This document shows, one piece after another, positions 25,686-35,706 of a DNA stretch of 51,867 nt. The translations under genes and the position numbers were made by a program. Source of the stretch: Desulfonatronovibrio magnus (GTDB lineage Bacteria; Desulfobacterota; Desulfovibrionia; Desulfovibrionales; Desulfonatronovibrionaceae); contig NZ_KN882182.1 in the NCBI RefSeq assembly GCF_000934755.1, positions 1-51,867 on the forward strand, in the 5' to 3' direction. Numbering within the stretch: position 1 is the first letter of the stretch; the number at the start of each line of letters is the position of its first letter. A model generated the notes under the pieces. The model searched no databases, was not told the DNA's origin, and saw nothing but the letters and a program-made list of their open reading frames with translations.

Positions 25686-25980
25686 TTTTATTAATATTAT
25701 TGGTTCGAGATTGCTCTTCAAGTAGCTCCAAAAAAGATAGCCCAAGAATCAAAGCCAGTCCCATTCTGATCCGGCATCAAAAATGATAATCAAAAAAATA
25801 TGATCACCATAACTGTCATTCCTGAGAAAACCAGACTCTATGATAAAAAATGAACAGGCACTCACAGACCTGATCTGATCTGAAACATACCAAACCAGTC
25901 GGCCGAAGCTATGGACTAACGCCTATGTCTCATAAGTGTACTGAACAGCTTCAAAAATATTCTCTCAATACGTATCAACC

Positions 25981-26007
25981 AAAAAAAGCGGCCGGAATCC
26001 GGCCGCT
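25981..26007 (-). terminator. Rho-independent terminator of the PEP synthase gene
   Basis: On the minus strand AGCGGCCGGA/TCCGGCCGCT forms a 10-bp stem with a one-base centre (effectively a 3-4 base loop) and is followed by seven T residues. It lies 15 bp after the stop codon of the gene ending at 26022. Confidence 0.92.
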
Positions 26008-26021
26008 CTGCATATAATCAG

Positions 26022-29000
26022 CTACCAGGTTTTTTTGGCCTGCACTGCATATGCTTTCTGTTGTTCTTCAAAAGTAGCAAACCCTGCGTGATGGAGCGCG
26101 TCTTCCACAGTAGTCGACCAGTCCCAGTTTGAGTAAATTACGGGTTTATGAAAGACAGCACGGAAACGGTTAAGTTCTTGTCTGTAAAAATCTTCCTTGG
26201 AAGAACCCAAACTTGAATACAGCTGATCGTGCAGCCTGCCCAGTTCACCTTCATACCAATCCAGGATATCTTTTTCAGATGAATATTTTTTAAGAATATG
26301 TTCGTAGTTGTGGTCTTTTAGAATTTCACGAAGGTTGTTGAAATGCTGCTTTTTAATCCATGCCCCAAGTCTGTCTATACTTATGTCTTCCTGTTCGGTC
26401 TCAGCAAAATCATACTTGGTCTGGGCATAGGTATCTGGAACAACAGAAGCTGATACAATGCCTGCAATGCAGACCAGCCCTCTGATAATTTTGCTGTTGG
26501 ATACTCCCTGGCCACAAAATCCGACCTTTTTACCAAACTTCTGTCCAGTAAAAATTGTGCACAGTATAGCCCAGACAACAGCTGGATCTTCTTCATCATA
26601 GATATGGCGCATTCTTGAGTTGTCACGATCCGTTCCCAGCACCAGCTGGGTCATATCATTGGAACCAATGGAAAAACCATCAAATTCCCGGATAAATTCC
26701 TTGGCAATGATGGCATTGCTGGGAATCTCAGACATCAGGATGATTTTCAGACCATCTTCTCCTGAACGTAGTTTATGGACATTAGCCAGGTATCTTTTCA
26801 TGCTTCTGGCTTCCTCCAGGGTACGCACAAAAGGCAGCATCAGCTGGAGGTTGCTCCCGCCAAAAGCACCTCTCGCCAGCTTAAAGGCTTCAAGTTCCCA
26901 ATCATGAATATCTCTGGAAACACCACGATATCCAAGCATGGGGTTATCTTCATAATCTTCGAAAAGCATCCCGCCCAGTAGATTACGGTACTCATTGGAT
27001 TTATAGTCAGTAGTTCTGTAAATTATTTCACGACCATAAAATGCCATGGCAAAAAGTGCCAGACCCTGAGAAAGGGTTTGGACATATAACTCCTTGCCTG
27101 TTCGGTAGCCTTTGGCCAGGATACTTTTAGCGATATTATCCGGCAAGTTGCGTACATCATCCATTTTCTGCTTAAGGCCTACTTTCTGTGCAACATCAGT
27201 TCTTAAATATTTAATTTTATCAAAAACCTCGTTAATATATTCATCACCTTTCACCCGCTTGTAGATAGACTCAATGCGGTCTTCGATTTCCCTTCGCGAT
27301 TGCACAGTTTCAGGGTCATCGCCCACCAGCAGCATAAGATCGTCAGCAAAACCCATTATAATAGCAATATGCTCTCGAAGATTTACTGAGGTTTTAAGAA
27401 TATCCAACCTTTTAGTTGCCAGATCGATGTGTTCATCAAGTTTATTGTCCAGTTCTCTCAACTGACGATGCAGGGCAAGAACCTCATCTGTGCCTTTTGC
27501 ACCTGTTTTTTCCGTAAGTTCATTAACCCTGTTTTCAAGGCCGGAAATAGTACCAACATACTTTCTCAGGTTAAAATCAAGAGACACCACTCCAGCAGAT
27601 AGCTGATCCCTGACAACCTTGGTCAGATCATTTTCAAATTCACGCTCTTTCTTGTCCACCACCTTTTGCAGATAGCCTTTATCATAGGCCTCCAAGGCCT
27701 GAGGATGGACACCAATATTGCCCAGCATAAATTCCGCCCTGAGCAGGCCAACCTCAAAATCAGATGTCTGTCTGAGTCTGGAAAGGAACAGTGCCTGCCC
27801 GACATCAGCAAGTATAAGACCAACCTTGGTTTTGGTGGGAGGCAGCTTACTGACATCCATCTCACCGCCGACTTCCACAAGAGGAATAAGTCCACGATAA
27901 ACAGTGCCCCGCGAACCATCTACGGTTACTTCCTGACCGTCCAAGGCTCTTAAAGCCTCTAACCTTTTTATTCCAATTACAGCAGGAATGCCTAGTTCTC
28001 TTGAAGTAATGGCGGCATGACTTGTGTCTCCACCAGCATCAGCCAGAATGGCGGAAGCTATGCGCATTCCAGGAACCATATCAGGATCGGTCCTGTCCGC
28101 AGCAAGAACATCACCCTTATTGATGCGGTTAAGCTCCAGAGCAGAGCGGAGAAATTTTATGGTACCTTGACCTGCTCCACGGGAAGCTCCATTACCTTCA
28201 AGTAATACTTCAGCTTTGTGCAGAGCAGTTTCATCCACCTCCATTCTGCGCATGAAGATGGTGCTGGGAAACTTTTCAAACTCTTCATTCCATCTTGTTT
28301 CCGGCCTGGCCTGGACAAACCAGAGTCTGTCCCATTGATCAATGCAGAACTCTGTATCCATGATCATGCCATTATAGGCCTTGCTGATGGCCCTTACACC
28401 CTTGGCTACCATTTCAGCCTGAGCCAGAGAAAGAGACCAGCGATATATCTGATCTTCTGGAACCTCTTCTTCCTTTGTTCCAGCACCGGTTTCATCATAA
28501 ATAATCTTGCAGTCTTTAAAACCCATATTTCGTATAACAATTTCTTCGCCATCATCGCGTTGATAGACAAAAAATTTGTCCGGAGTGACCATGCCACTTA
28601 CAACAGCCTCTCCAAGCCCATAACTGGCATCTATGGATACAAGATCTTTTCGGTCAGTACCCTGACATCCAGTAGAAGTATCAGCACTAAAAGCAGTTCC
28701 GGAAATAACAGGATTAATCATGCGCATAATACACACTGACAGCGAGGTATTTTCAATGGACCATTCTTCCTTAGCCTTGGCAGCTATTGCATCGTCTCCA
28801 GTACGTTCAGCTTTGGCCACAGCATCCAGAATGGCCTCCCTGCGATAAGTCATGCTGCGCAGATTATATGCGGAAGCACAATCCCAGTGATAAGCTTCTA
28901 CTACACTGTTTTCCCCGACTATATTCAGGTAAGTGTCCTGCAGTCCTGCAAAAGCCTTTTTGCGGCTGTCTTCTCCTGCTGCCGAAGATCTAACGGCAAC

Positions 29001-29621
29001 AGGCACATTTTCCTGGCCCGCCTCTTTGCAAATAAATTGGTAGGAAAGCCTGACCGCATCTTCAACTTCTTGAGGCAAATCAACGCTCAAAATAGCAACC
29101 TGAACCAGTACTGACCTCTTCCTGAGTTGATCAATACCCTCAGGGGAAACAGCAAAGCCCTCCACAACATTGTTGATAAAAGTACGCAGCTTGATTGAAG
29201 TTCCTTCAGGCTTAACACTGCGTTTGATCTTCATGGCCAGTTTACGCACAAATTTCCTGAGAAACTCCGGATCACTGTTAATGGAAGCTTCACCCCAGTC
29301 AATGGAGTCGTATTCCTTATCCACAGCGCCCCTGAGCATGGCAGCGTTAACCTTGGTCTCATCAAGAAGCTTATGAAAAGCAATTGCGGAAATTGCTCTA
29401 AATTGAGGCGCCCTGATATTTTCAATGGTATTCATGATGGCGGTGTTGTAATTTTTACCGCCAACAAGAAGCTCGGATTCAACTCCGATATCCATTATTT
29501 CCCGGGCATTGAGAACCAACTGCGCTTTAATTTGTTCAATTGCCTGATCCTGTTTACCTGTTTGCTTTGCTTTTTGAGCTGAAGCCTTTTTTTCATCTTG
29601 CTGCTTGGTGGACTTTGCCAT
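26022..29621 (-). CDS. Phosphoenolpyruvate synthase-like enzyme, long form
   Basis: This 1199-residue protein is of the PEP synthase / pyruvate phosphate dikinase superfamily, well above the about 800 residues of E. coli PpsA. The ATP-grasp part includes VAVRSSAAGEDSRKKAFAGL near residue 208. The phosphohistidine domain has the motif AGGDTSHAAITSRELGIPA. The C-terminal PEP-binding barrel includes IGSNDMTQLVLGTDRDNSRM and GFCGQGVSNS. A coiled, charged segment of about 200 residues separates the histidine domain from the barrel. The N-terminus is lysine/glutamine-rich. It should convert pyruvate and ATP to PEP for gluconeogenesis. AAGGAG lies 8 bases before the start. It sits next to pyruvate carboxylase on the same strand. 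Confidence 0.88.
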   Translation of the reverse strand: MAKSTKQQDEKKASAQKAKQTGKQDQAIEQIKAQLVLNAREIMDIGVESELLVGGKNYNTAIMNTIENIRAPQFRAISAIAFHKLLDETKVNAAMLRGAVDKEYDSIDWGEASINSDPEFLRKFVRKLAMKIKRSVKPEGTSIKLRTFINNVVEGFAVSPEGIDQLRKRSVLVQVAILSVDLPQEVEDAVRLSYQFICKEAGQENVPVAVRSSAAGEDSRKKAFAGLQDTYLNIVGENSVVEAYHWDCASAYNLRSMTYRREAILDAVAKAERTGDDAIAAKAKEEWSIENTSLSVCIMRMINPVISGTAFSADTSTGCQGTDRKDLVSIDASYGLGEAVVSGMVTPDKFFVYQRDDGEEIVIRNMGFKDCKIIYDETGAGTKEEEVPEDQIYRWSLSLAQAEMVAKGVRAISKAYNGMIMDTEFCIDQWDRLWFVQARPETRWNEEFEKFPSTIFMRRMEVDETALHKAEVLLEGNGASRGAGQGTIKFLRSALELNRINKGDVLAADRTDPDMVPGMRIASAILADAGGDTSHAAITSRELGIPAVIGIKRLEALRALDGQEVTVDGSRGTVYRGLIPLVEVGGEMDVSKLPPTKTKVGLILADVGQALFLSRLRQTSDFEVGLLRAEFMLGNIGVHPQALEAYDKGYLQKVVDKKEREFENDLTKVVRDQLSAGVVSLDFNLRKYVGTISGLENRVNELTEKTGAKGTDEVLALHRQLRELDNKLDEHIDLATKRLDILKTSVNLREHIAIIMGFADDLMLLVGDDPETVQSRREIEDRIESIYKRVKGDEYINEVFDKIKYLRTDVAQKVGLKQKMDDVRNLPDNIAKSILAKGYRTGKELYVQTLSQGLALFAMAFYGREIIYRTTDYKSNEYRNLLGGMLFEDYEDNPMLGYRGVSRDIHDWELEAFKLARGAFGGSNLQLMLPFVRTLEEARSMKRYLANVHKLRSGEDGLKIILMSEIPSNAIIAKEFIREFDGFSIGSNDMTQLVLGTDRDNSRMRHIYDEEDPAVVWAILCTIFTGQKFGKKVGFCGQGVSNSKIIRGLVCIAGIVSASVVPDTYAQTKYDFAETEQEDISIDRLGAWIKKQHFNNLREILKDHNYEHILKKYSSEKDILDWYEGELGRLHDQLYSSLGSSKEDFYRQELNRFRAVFHKPVIYSNWDWSTTVEDALHHAGFATFEEQQKAYAVQAKKTW

Positions 29622-29829
29622 TCACTGCTCTCCTTGTAGAATATAATTCCTGCTGCACAAAAAATGCAAGCTACTGAAGTATTGCTCCCAAACGTTACTC
29701 GGACAGAAACGCTCCGATTTTTAATGACTGAAATAAAGTCATTTTAGTAGCCTTTTGCAATACGAATAGTCAATATTGAAATGAACTTTTTTTTATTCTT
29801 TTACAACCGCTAAGGGCAGAAAAAGCTTA

Positions 29830-32800
29830 TTAAACCCTGTTTCCGCATTCCGGGCAGAATTTGCATTCTTCCAGAACAATATGCCCACCACATCCGGTGC
29901 AGGTATTGGGAACAGGACCTAACTCTATAAGGAGTTCACCTTCCTGAACAGGAACCATAATCTTGTCTTCCTGATAATCAGCAAATTTGAGAACTCGTCT
30001 GACTATGCCATCAACAGGAGATGTAACTGCTTTTTCCTGCTTCATAATGGATATGTTGAAAAGCTCTTCTCCTTTTTTGACTTTATCACCGGGTTTGACA
30101 TGCATTACCCATAAGTCACAATTGTTGGGAGCGCCAATCTGATAGATATCCTTTGGATCTGCCATTTCTAAGGCATCTTTAGGACCTCCGAATCCCTCAC
30201 TGACTTTTACCTGATAAGTTAAAAACTCAGAATCAAGAGAGTAGCGAACCACACTCATACCATTATGATCAGGCGCGGAAATATCCAGAATCATCAGGTT
30301 GTGAGGTTTGCCGTTGCTGTCCTCAAAGGTCATCTCTTCGCCTGAGCGGAGACCTTCAAACCAGACATCTAAGGGCAGTTGGTTGGGATCACCAAACTGA
30401 CACTTAAACTGAATATTTGTCAAAGCATCCCCTGGATGGTTCAGGTAAATAACAAGTTCTTCATCTGTAGGCTCTCTATCTATGTGAGAGATAAGATTCT
30501 CTCTTTCCTTATCAACATCAATATCTTCCAGACTGGCAAGAGGAGAATCTTCTGTTCTCGTACGCAAGGCCTCTTCAAATTTTTCACCAAAAGCACTTTC
30601 ATACACCCAGTCTGGAGGAAAGCCGAGAGGAAGCCTTCCGAACTTGCCAATCAAGAGATTTCTGAATGCATCATTGCTGTGCTTGTATATTTCAAGCCTG
30701 TCTTCCTTTGTTTTTTCATCCAGCTGGTCTTCAGGTGTAGAATTGACTTTATCAAGAACCCTCAGCAGCTTTCTAACCCCATGATCACCTTTTTCTTTAT
30801 AAACATTGGAAATTGTCAAAAAGGATGTGTTCCAGGTTATCTGAGAACCAGGAGTTACATCATGGTATCTGGTGATTTTGCGAATACCGGCGAGAAACTT
30901 AAGCATGTAGGGCAGCAAATGGATATACCCCTGTTTCATGGCACCTTCCTGAGAAGAAGAAGTTGCTCCACCAGGCATGCCATGCTCTACAACATCATAA
31001 TCAATACCCTGAAAATAAGGTGCTGTATAACGATCATAATAGGGCATAATCTGTTTTAGAAGAAAGCCGCACTTGCGAATCATTTCCTTATTCAGATTGG
31101 TTTTCATGCCAAGCTCTTCAATGTAGGCAGCAGTGGAAAGAACTTCTCCCTGACCATACCATCTTACGGCAGCTCCAATGGCTGTATCCACAATGTGCGC
31201 CCCTGCCCTTGCTGCCTCAGCAACAGCAGGAACAAACAGACCGTCTGTATAATGACGATGATAGTGAACCACAAGCTCCGGATATTCATCACGAATTTCT
31301 GTAACCAACTGACGGATAAAGGCTGGCGGACAGACCCCAGCCATATCCTTAAGCCCCAGAATAAATTTTTTCTGAGCTGCAGACCTGGACAATCCGGTAA
31401 CCTTCTTAATCATGTCAATTATTTCTTCCACAACTCCCATATAGTGTTCTATATCAAAGTCTCGCGCATAAGACATGGAAATTGCTGGTTCAAAGATATT
31501 TTTTCTGGAATTCATGGCCACCTCAGCAAAAGGAACCATGTTGTCAATATGATTTAAAAAATCAAAGCATCGGATAACATCGTAGTCTTCGCAAATCATT
31601 TCACCTGTCAGACGCATAATATTTCTGGGTTGGGGTTTATAGCCCAGAACATTGGTGGAACGGATAAGTATCTGCTTAAGAGACTTGGGAGCAAATTGAT
31701 TCCATTCTTTGGCTTCTGTAAACGGATACGTCATGTTAGCCATCATAGCCACATGAAAATGAGCACCTCCACCGTTTTCAAGGGAGAAGAAGCCACAATT
31801 ATCAAGGTAGGGTCCAATCAGTCGATCTTCAGCCAGACGAAACCTGTTGCCGCTATTGGACTGAGTTATATCTCTGGTCGTTGTATCACAGAAGTGTACA
31901 TGATCTGAATCGCGAATATAATCAAGAATAGCATCCCTGTCCCCTCTGGGGTAAGGGCTGTCATGATCATCATGAAATTCCGGATATGAAGGTTTGAATC
32001 TGCCCAGCCTTTTATCGTGTACTGTTCTGTATTCCCCAAGCTGAACATAAGGATTATATCCCTTGGCGGAAATCTCAGCAACAAGGCAGGACAGACGAAG
32101 TGACTCAGGCTCCTGATCACGGTAAACCATCAATTCAGGAGTATTGGCTACAAAATTGGTATCATAATGCCCTTCCCTGAATTGTGGATGAGTAATTATT
32201 TTGCGGTGGAAGGGGATGGTGGTTTTGACACCCCCTATAATATACTCTCGCAAGGCCCTTTCCATTGTACCCAGGATTTTGTCCCAGGATTTGCCGTAAA
32301 CAATAAGAAGGGATGCTGCTGAGTCATACTGGGAAGGAAAAGTGTAACCTGCAGTAATACATGAATCCACTCTTACGCCCTGGCCACCGGGAGACTGGTA
32401 CCTTGTCACCAGACCTGCATTGGGGGAAAAGTTTTTCTGGGGATCTTCACAGTTTACCCGAACCTGCATGGCATGGCTGGTGGCTGTCATATTGGATTCA
32501 TTGGAACGCAGCTTTGAACCAAATGAAACAGCAATCTGTTCTTCAACAAGATCAACACCATATCTGCATTCAGTTATGCCATGCTCAACCTGAAGCCTGG
32601 TATTTACTTCAATTAAATAGGGATTGCCTTCATTGTCCACCAGAAATTCAACAGTCGCCAGAGAATGATAGTTAACAGCCTTAATCAGTTTTCTTGCATA
32701 TTCTTTTAGATTCTCACGCAACTCTTCAGTCATTTTAGGCCATGGAGAAGGGGTTATCTCCACCAGCTTCTGATGATTTCTCTGCAGCGTGCAATCCCTT

Positions 32801-33510
32801 TCATCAAAGGCAAACACATTGCCATACTTGTCAGCAATCACCTGGATTTCAATATGTCTTACAGAAGTCAGAAGCTTTTCAACATAAAGTCTGGGATTGC
32901 CAAAAGAAGCCTGAGCAAGAGCAGAGGCCTTTACATAAGCCCTTTCCAACTGCTCCTCTTTAAAAACTTCATAAATACCGCGACCTCCGCCGCCACCCTC
33001 TGCCTTAAGCATGACCGGAAAGCCTATTTCATAGGCCAGATCCAATGCTTCTTCTACAGTAACCGCCCCTTCAGAACCTGGTACAACAGGTACTCCGAGT
33101 TTCTTGGCCAGATTTCGCACAGCCACCTTGTTGCCAAGAGTTTCCATGGCTTCAGGATCCGGTCCAATGAAAACCATGCCTGCTTCTTTGCATTTTGTAG
33201 GAAAGGAAAAGTCCTCGGAAGAAAATCCCCAACCCGGATGAATAGCTCTCACTTTCAAAGCCTTGGCCCTGGAAATAATCCTGTCAATGTTTAGATACGC
33301 TCTTGGATTTTTCCCAAGTAAAAGCAACTCTTGAGCACCTGAAGTAAAAGGAGCTGTCTTATCAACATCAGTAGCAGTCATCATCGGTGTAGCATGAAAA
33401 ACTTCCCTGATGGAACGAACAATCCTTCTGGCCGGAATTCCTCTGTTGGCCACCAGTATCCTTTTGCCCTTAAGCTCAGACACAACTTCTTCGAAAGATT
33501 TAATACCCAT
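29830..33510 (-). CDS. pyc: Pyruvate carboxylase with C-terminal zinc ribbon
   Basis: This single-chain biotin enzyme of 1226 residues makes oxaloacetate from pyruvate and bicarbonate. The biotin carboxylase domain (about 1-450) holds KAEGGGGGRGIYEV and the ATP-grasp core. The carboxyltransferase barrel spans roughly 520-800 (FCDTTTRDITQSN). A conserved carboxylase domain follows, and the biotin carrier domain is near 1120-1195. The biotinylation site reads IMKQEKA, with K near 1157, rather than the usual AMKM. The last 25 residues form a zinc ribbon (CTGC...CKFCPEC), an addition not found in textbook pyruvate carboxylases. AAGGAG lies 9 bases before the start. The biotin ligase gene is directly upstream. 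Confidence 0.93.
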   Translation of the reverse strand: MGIKSFEEVVSELKGKRILVANRGIPARRIVRSIREVFHATPMMTATDVDKTAPFTSGAQELLLLGKNPRAYLNIDRIISRAKALKVRAIHPGWGFSSEDFSFPTKCKEAGMVFIGPDPEAMETLGNKVAVRNLAKKLGVPVVPGSEGAVTVEEALDLAYEIGFPVMLKAEGGGGGRGIYEVFKEEQLERAYVKASALAQASFGNPRLYVEKLLTSVRHIEIQVIADKYGNVFAFDERDCTLQRNHQKLVEITPSPWPKMTEELRENLKEYARKLIKAVNYHSLATVEFLVDNEGNPYLIEVNTRLQVEHGITECRYGVDLVEEQIAVSFGSKLRSNESNMTATSHAMQVRVNCEDPQKNFSPNAGLVTRYQSPGGQGVRVDSCITAGYTFPSQYDSAASLLIVYGKSWDKILGTMERALREYIIGGVKTTIPFHRKIITHPQFREGHYDTNFVANTPELMVYRDQEPESLRLSCLVAEISAKGYNPYVQLGEYRTVHDKRLGRFKPSYPEFHDDHDSPYPRGDRDAILDYIRDSDHVHFCDTTTRDITQSNSGNRFRLAEDRLIGPYLDNCGFFSLENGGGAHFHVAMMANMTYPFTEAKEWNQFAPKSLKQILIRSTNVLGYKPQPRNIMRLTGEMICEDYDVIRCFDFLNHIDNMVPFAEVAMNSRKNIFEPAISMSYARDFDIEHYMGVVEEIIDMIKKVTGLSRSAAQKKFILGLKDMAGVCPPAFIRQLVTEIRDEYPELVVHYHRHYTDGLFVPAVAEAARAGAHIVDTAIGAAVRWYGQGEVLSTAAYIEELGMKTNLNKEMIRKCGFLLKQIMPYYDRYTAPYFQGIDYDVVEHGMPGGATSSSQEGAMKQGYIHLLPYMLKFLAGIRKITRYHDVTPGSQITWNTSFLTISNVYKEKGDHGVRKLLRVLDKVNSTPEDQLDEKTKEDRLEIYKHSNDAFRNLLIGKFGRLPLGFPPDWVYESAFGEKFEEALRTRTEDSPLASLEDIDVDKERENLISHIDREPTDEELVIYLNHPGDALTNIQFKCQFGDPNQLPLDVWFEGLRSGEEMTFEDSNGKPHNLMILDISAPDHNGMSVVRYSLDSEFLTYQVKVSEGFGGPKDALEMADPKDIYQIGAPNNCDLWVMHVKPGDKVKKGEELFNISIMKQEKAVTSPVDGIVRRVLKFADYQEDKIMVPVQEGELLIELGPVPNTCTGCGGHIVLEECKFCPECGNRV

Positions 33511-33693
33511 AAAAATCAGCTCCTTTAAAAATTTAATACTTAAATGCGAACTGTGCCCGCAACCACAATAAAAAACAGCTTAAACCATTATCATCCATGC
33601 AAGATTATCTATGTAAGATCAGTCTGAACCATTCACAAACAATGCATAAATGGATAATTATCTGTCTAAATGGCACATTCAGTGAGCATTTCT

Positions 33694-34476
33694 TTAATCC
33701 TGGATCAAACGGGAAATAGTGCCGCTACTGACCTTGTGCTCGATTCCCTGCTCTCCATGCTCATTGATGAGCAGTATCTCGCCACATTGTCCTATTCCTG
33801 AAAAAACTCCATAATTGACTCCATTGCTGGAATCAACACGTACTTTTTCACCTATCAGCCACATATTTAAGTTAATTTCCCGTATAAAGTCAATTAAAGA
33901 AAAATTGCACAATATATAAATATAGCTGGAATATAAATATTTAACCAGTTCAGACCAGAAAACATTAACATCAACTGTGTTCCTGTCCAACCCAAGACTG
34001 CCAGCTGGAACAATGCTGAATTCCCTCATTTGTGCCGGCTTAGGACAAGAGCATAAATTTAATCCTATACCCGCAACCTGAGCACCCTGCTTGTCTTCAA
34101 TGAGAATACCTCCGATTTTAGTTTCATTATATATCAAGTCGTTAGGCCATTTAATTGACAATTGAAAGCCAAATTCAGCAAGAGCTCGTTTAAGTGATAA
34201 ACCTATAACAAGGGGTAGAAGCTCTTTTTTCAAAATGGATTCAACTGATGGAATATACCAGGCAGCATAAAGGTTGCCAGAGGGAGAAAACCATTGTCTG
34301 CCCATTTGTCCGCGTCCTCGTGTCTGCACATGGCAAATCACTGAGTCACCATGGGCAGCAGAGTTTTCTTCAATTAAGCTCCACATTTCATCCAGAGCAG
34401 AAGTGCATGATTCAAAACTAAAAGTTCTCAACCCTGCTGATTCGGGCAATATAGCACAAGAAACAGATTTACACAT
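33694..34476 (-). CDS. birA: Biotin--[biotin carboxyl-carrier protein] ligase
   Basis: The 260-residue ligase contains QTRGRGQMGRQWFSPSGNLY (the biotinyl-AMP loop) and SIKWPNDLIYNETKIGGILIE with the catalytic lysine. The N-terminal DNA-binding helix-turn-helix of E. coli BirA is missing, so it is a monofunctional ligase without repressor activity. It presumably biotinylates the pyruvate carboxylase encoded next downstream. The upstream AGAGGT is somewhat distant from the ATG. Confidence 0.9.
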   Translation of the reverse strand: MCKSVSCAILPESAGLRTFSFESCTSALDEMWSLIEENSAAHGDSVICHVQTRGRGQMGRQWFSPSGNLYAAWYIPSVESILKKELLPLVIGLSLKRALAEFGFQLSIKWPNDLIYNETKIGGILIEDKQGAQVAGIGLNLCSCPKPAQMREFSIVPAGSLGLDRNTVDVNVFWSELVKYLYSSYIYILCNFSLIDFIREINLNMWLIGEKVRVDSSNGVNYGVFSGIGQCGEILLINEHGEQGIEHKVSSGTISRLIQD

Positions 34477-34682
34477 GGGCAGGGAAGACCTCTAAGCAAT
34501 TTGAAACAATTAATGGTTTTGACTTACGAGCTCATGCTGGGAGTTTGCAGCAACAGAAAACAAATGAGGATGCTGGCTGATTTCGCAACAAGGTGAATAG
34601 TTACCCTGTCGCTAAACTTCCAACTCCCCGTAAATATTGATTATACATAGTTTTAAAATGATTACCAGTATTTTTGTAAAAA

Positions 34683-34815
34683 AGGGGTTTGACCCGAGCG
34701 CCCCGGGATCAAACCTGAGAATTACTTTAAGGCACAGTCCTTTTTCTGGAAACTGGGACAACCCCTGCGAGGAAATATATAACAGATTAATATTACTTTG
34801 GTTCCCGGGAAAAGA
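34683..34815 (-). repeat. Eroded R1 plus part of module C
   Basis: Positions 34683-34728 align with R1 and 34735-34815 with part of module C, both in minus orientation and with many substitutions (for example GGGACAACCCCTGCGAGG for GGGACAGTCCCCGCGAGG). It lies in the 458-bp gap between birA and the response regulator, which otherwise shows nothing I recognise. Confidence 0.6.
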
Positions 34816-34934
34816 TAAAATAATAGTAATTATTGACTATTGCAACTGAACTTAATAAGATATCGATAAAAATAGGACATGAATATTATTTTATTAGGAA
34901 TATTGCGTTACTTTAAAAAAAAGCGGAGGAAATA

Positions 34935-35336
34935 ATGAAAGCTCTGGTTGTAGAAGACGATATGACAAGTAGAATGGTACTTGCCAAAATTCTTTCTCAG
35001 CATTTTACATGTGATACTGCTGAAAATGGGCTGCAGGCTGTGGAAATGTTTCGCGAGGCCCTGCAGAATAATGATCCCTACACCCTGGTTTTTATGGATA
35101 TTATGATGCCCGTAATGGATGGGCAAAGTTCCCTCAAGGCCATCAGAGAAACGGAAACCAAGATGAATGTACCAATTGGAGATGAAGTTAAAGCTGTCAT
35201 GACTACTGCTTTGTCTGATACCAAAAATGTCACTGAAGCATTTTTTCAAGGACAGGCAGACGCTTACATATCTAAGCCCATCTCCAAGGATAAGGTCTTC
35301 GAGGCTCTGCGCGAAGTTAGACTGTTGGAAGATTAG
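34935..35336 (+). CDS. Single-domain CheY-like response regulator
   Basis: This 133-residue receiver domain has no output domain. The acidic pocket is VVEDD, the phosphorylation site is D55 in FMDIMMPVMDG, the switch threonine is in VMTTALSD, and the conserved lysine is in YISKPIS. No kinase gene is adjacent, so its partner is unknown. GGAGG lies 5 bases before the start. The stop codon TAG (35334-35336) falls within the first bases of the repeat starting at 35332. Confidence 0.88.
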   Translation: MKALVVEDDMTSRMVLAKILSQHFTCDTAENGLQAVEMFREALQNNDPYTLVFMDIMMPVMDGQSSLKAIRETETKMNVPIGDEVKAVMTTALSDTKNVTEAFFQGQADAYISKPISKDKVFEALREVRLLED

Positions 35337-35443
35337 TAACTTACTCCTGAAACCCTGTCATAAAAAACAGGAAAATTAGAACCGCAAAGGAGCGAAGGAC
35401 TCAAAGTTAAAGACAATAAAAAAGGCTGCCATTTTATTTGCCG

Positions 35444-35493
35444 CCTGCCTTGTTAAACAGGCATAGTCTCCGTCGCAGACGGGTTTAACTGGG
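35444..35493. mobile_element. Nested 50-bp palindromic insertion
   Basis: Copy 1 of the host repeat reads TTTGCCGTTCCCC. Here 50 bp separate TTTGCCG from TTCCCC. The insert begins CCTGCCTTGTTAAAC and ends GGGTTTAACTGGG, with inverted GTTAAAC/GTTTAAC ends. The centre holds a small GTCT/AGAC hairpin. Confidence 0.75.
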
Positions 35494-35538
35494 TTCCCCG
35501 GAAAATAAAAAAACTTCTTTCTTCCTTTGCACCCTTTG

Positions 35539-35592
35539 CCTGCCTGGTTAAACAACGCTGAAAGCGTTCCTGCGCAGCAGGGTTTAACTGGG
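35539..35592. mobile_element. Nested 54-bp palindromic insertion, same family
   Basis: Its ends match the 50-bp insertion (CCTGCCTGGTTAAAC and GGGTTTAACTGGG) but the interior differs, with AACGCT/AGCGTT and CCTGC/GCAGG hairpins. It interrupts a CCCTTTG-CG junction that is intact in copy 1 of the host repeat. Confidence 0.75.
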
Positions 35593-35601
35593 CGCCTTGA
35601 G

Positions 35602-35653
35602 CTCGCCCTGTTGAATAGACCTTCGGTCTACGGCAAAGCCCTATTCAAATGGG
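35602..35653. mobile_element. Third nested palindromic insertion, different ends
   Basis: About 52 bp are absent from copy 1. The ends CCCTGTTGAATAG and CTATTCAAATGGG are inverted repeats with two mismatches. The centre holds AGACC/GGTCT around TTC. Exact borders are uncertain by a few bases. Confidence 0.6.
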
Positions 35654-35706
35654 TAAATCTTCGAACGGGCGGTTAAAATATTTTTGGGATGTGGGCACAG
35701 CCCGCA

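Noticed and set aside
28218-28739. Long open frame of 173 codons antisense to the PEP synthase gene
   Set aside because: It is a shadow of the conserved gene on the other strand, with no ribosome binding site and no recognisable domain.
30379-31059. 226-codon open frame antisense to pyruvate carboxylase
   Set aside because: The opposite strand encodes well-conserved carboxylase domains. The antisense product is unlike any family I know.
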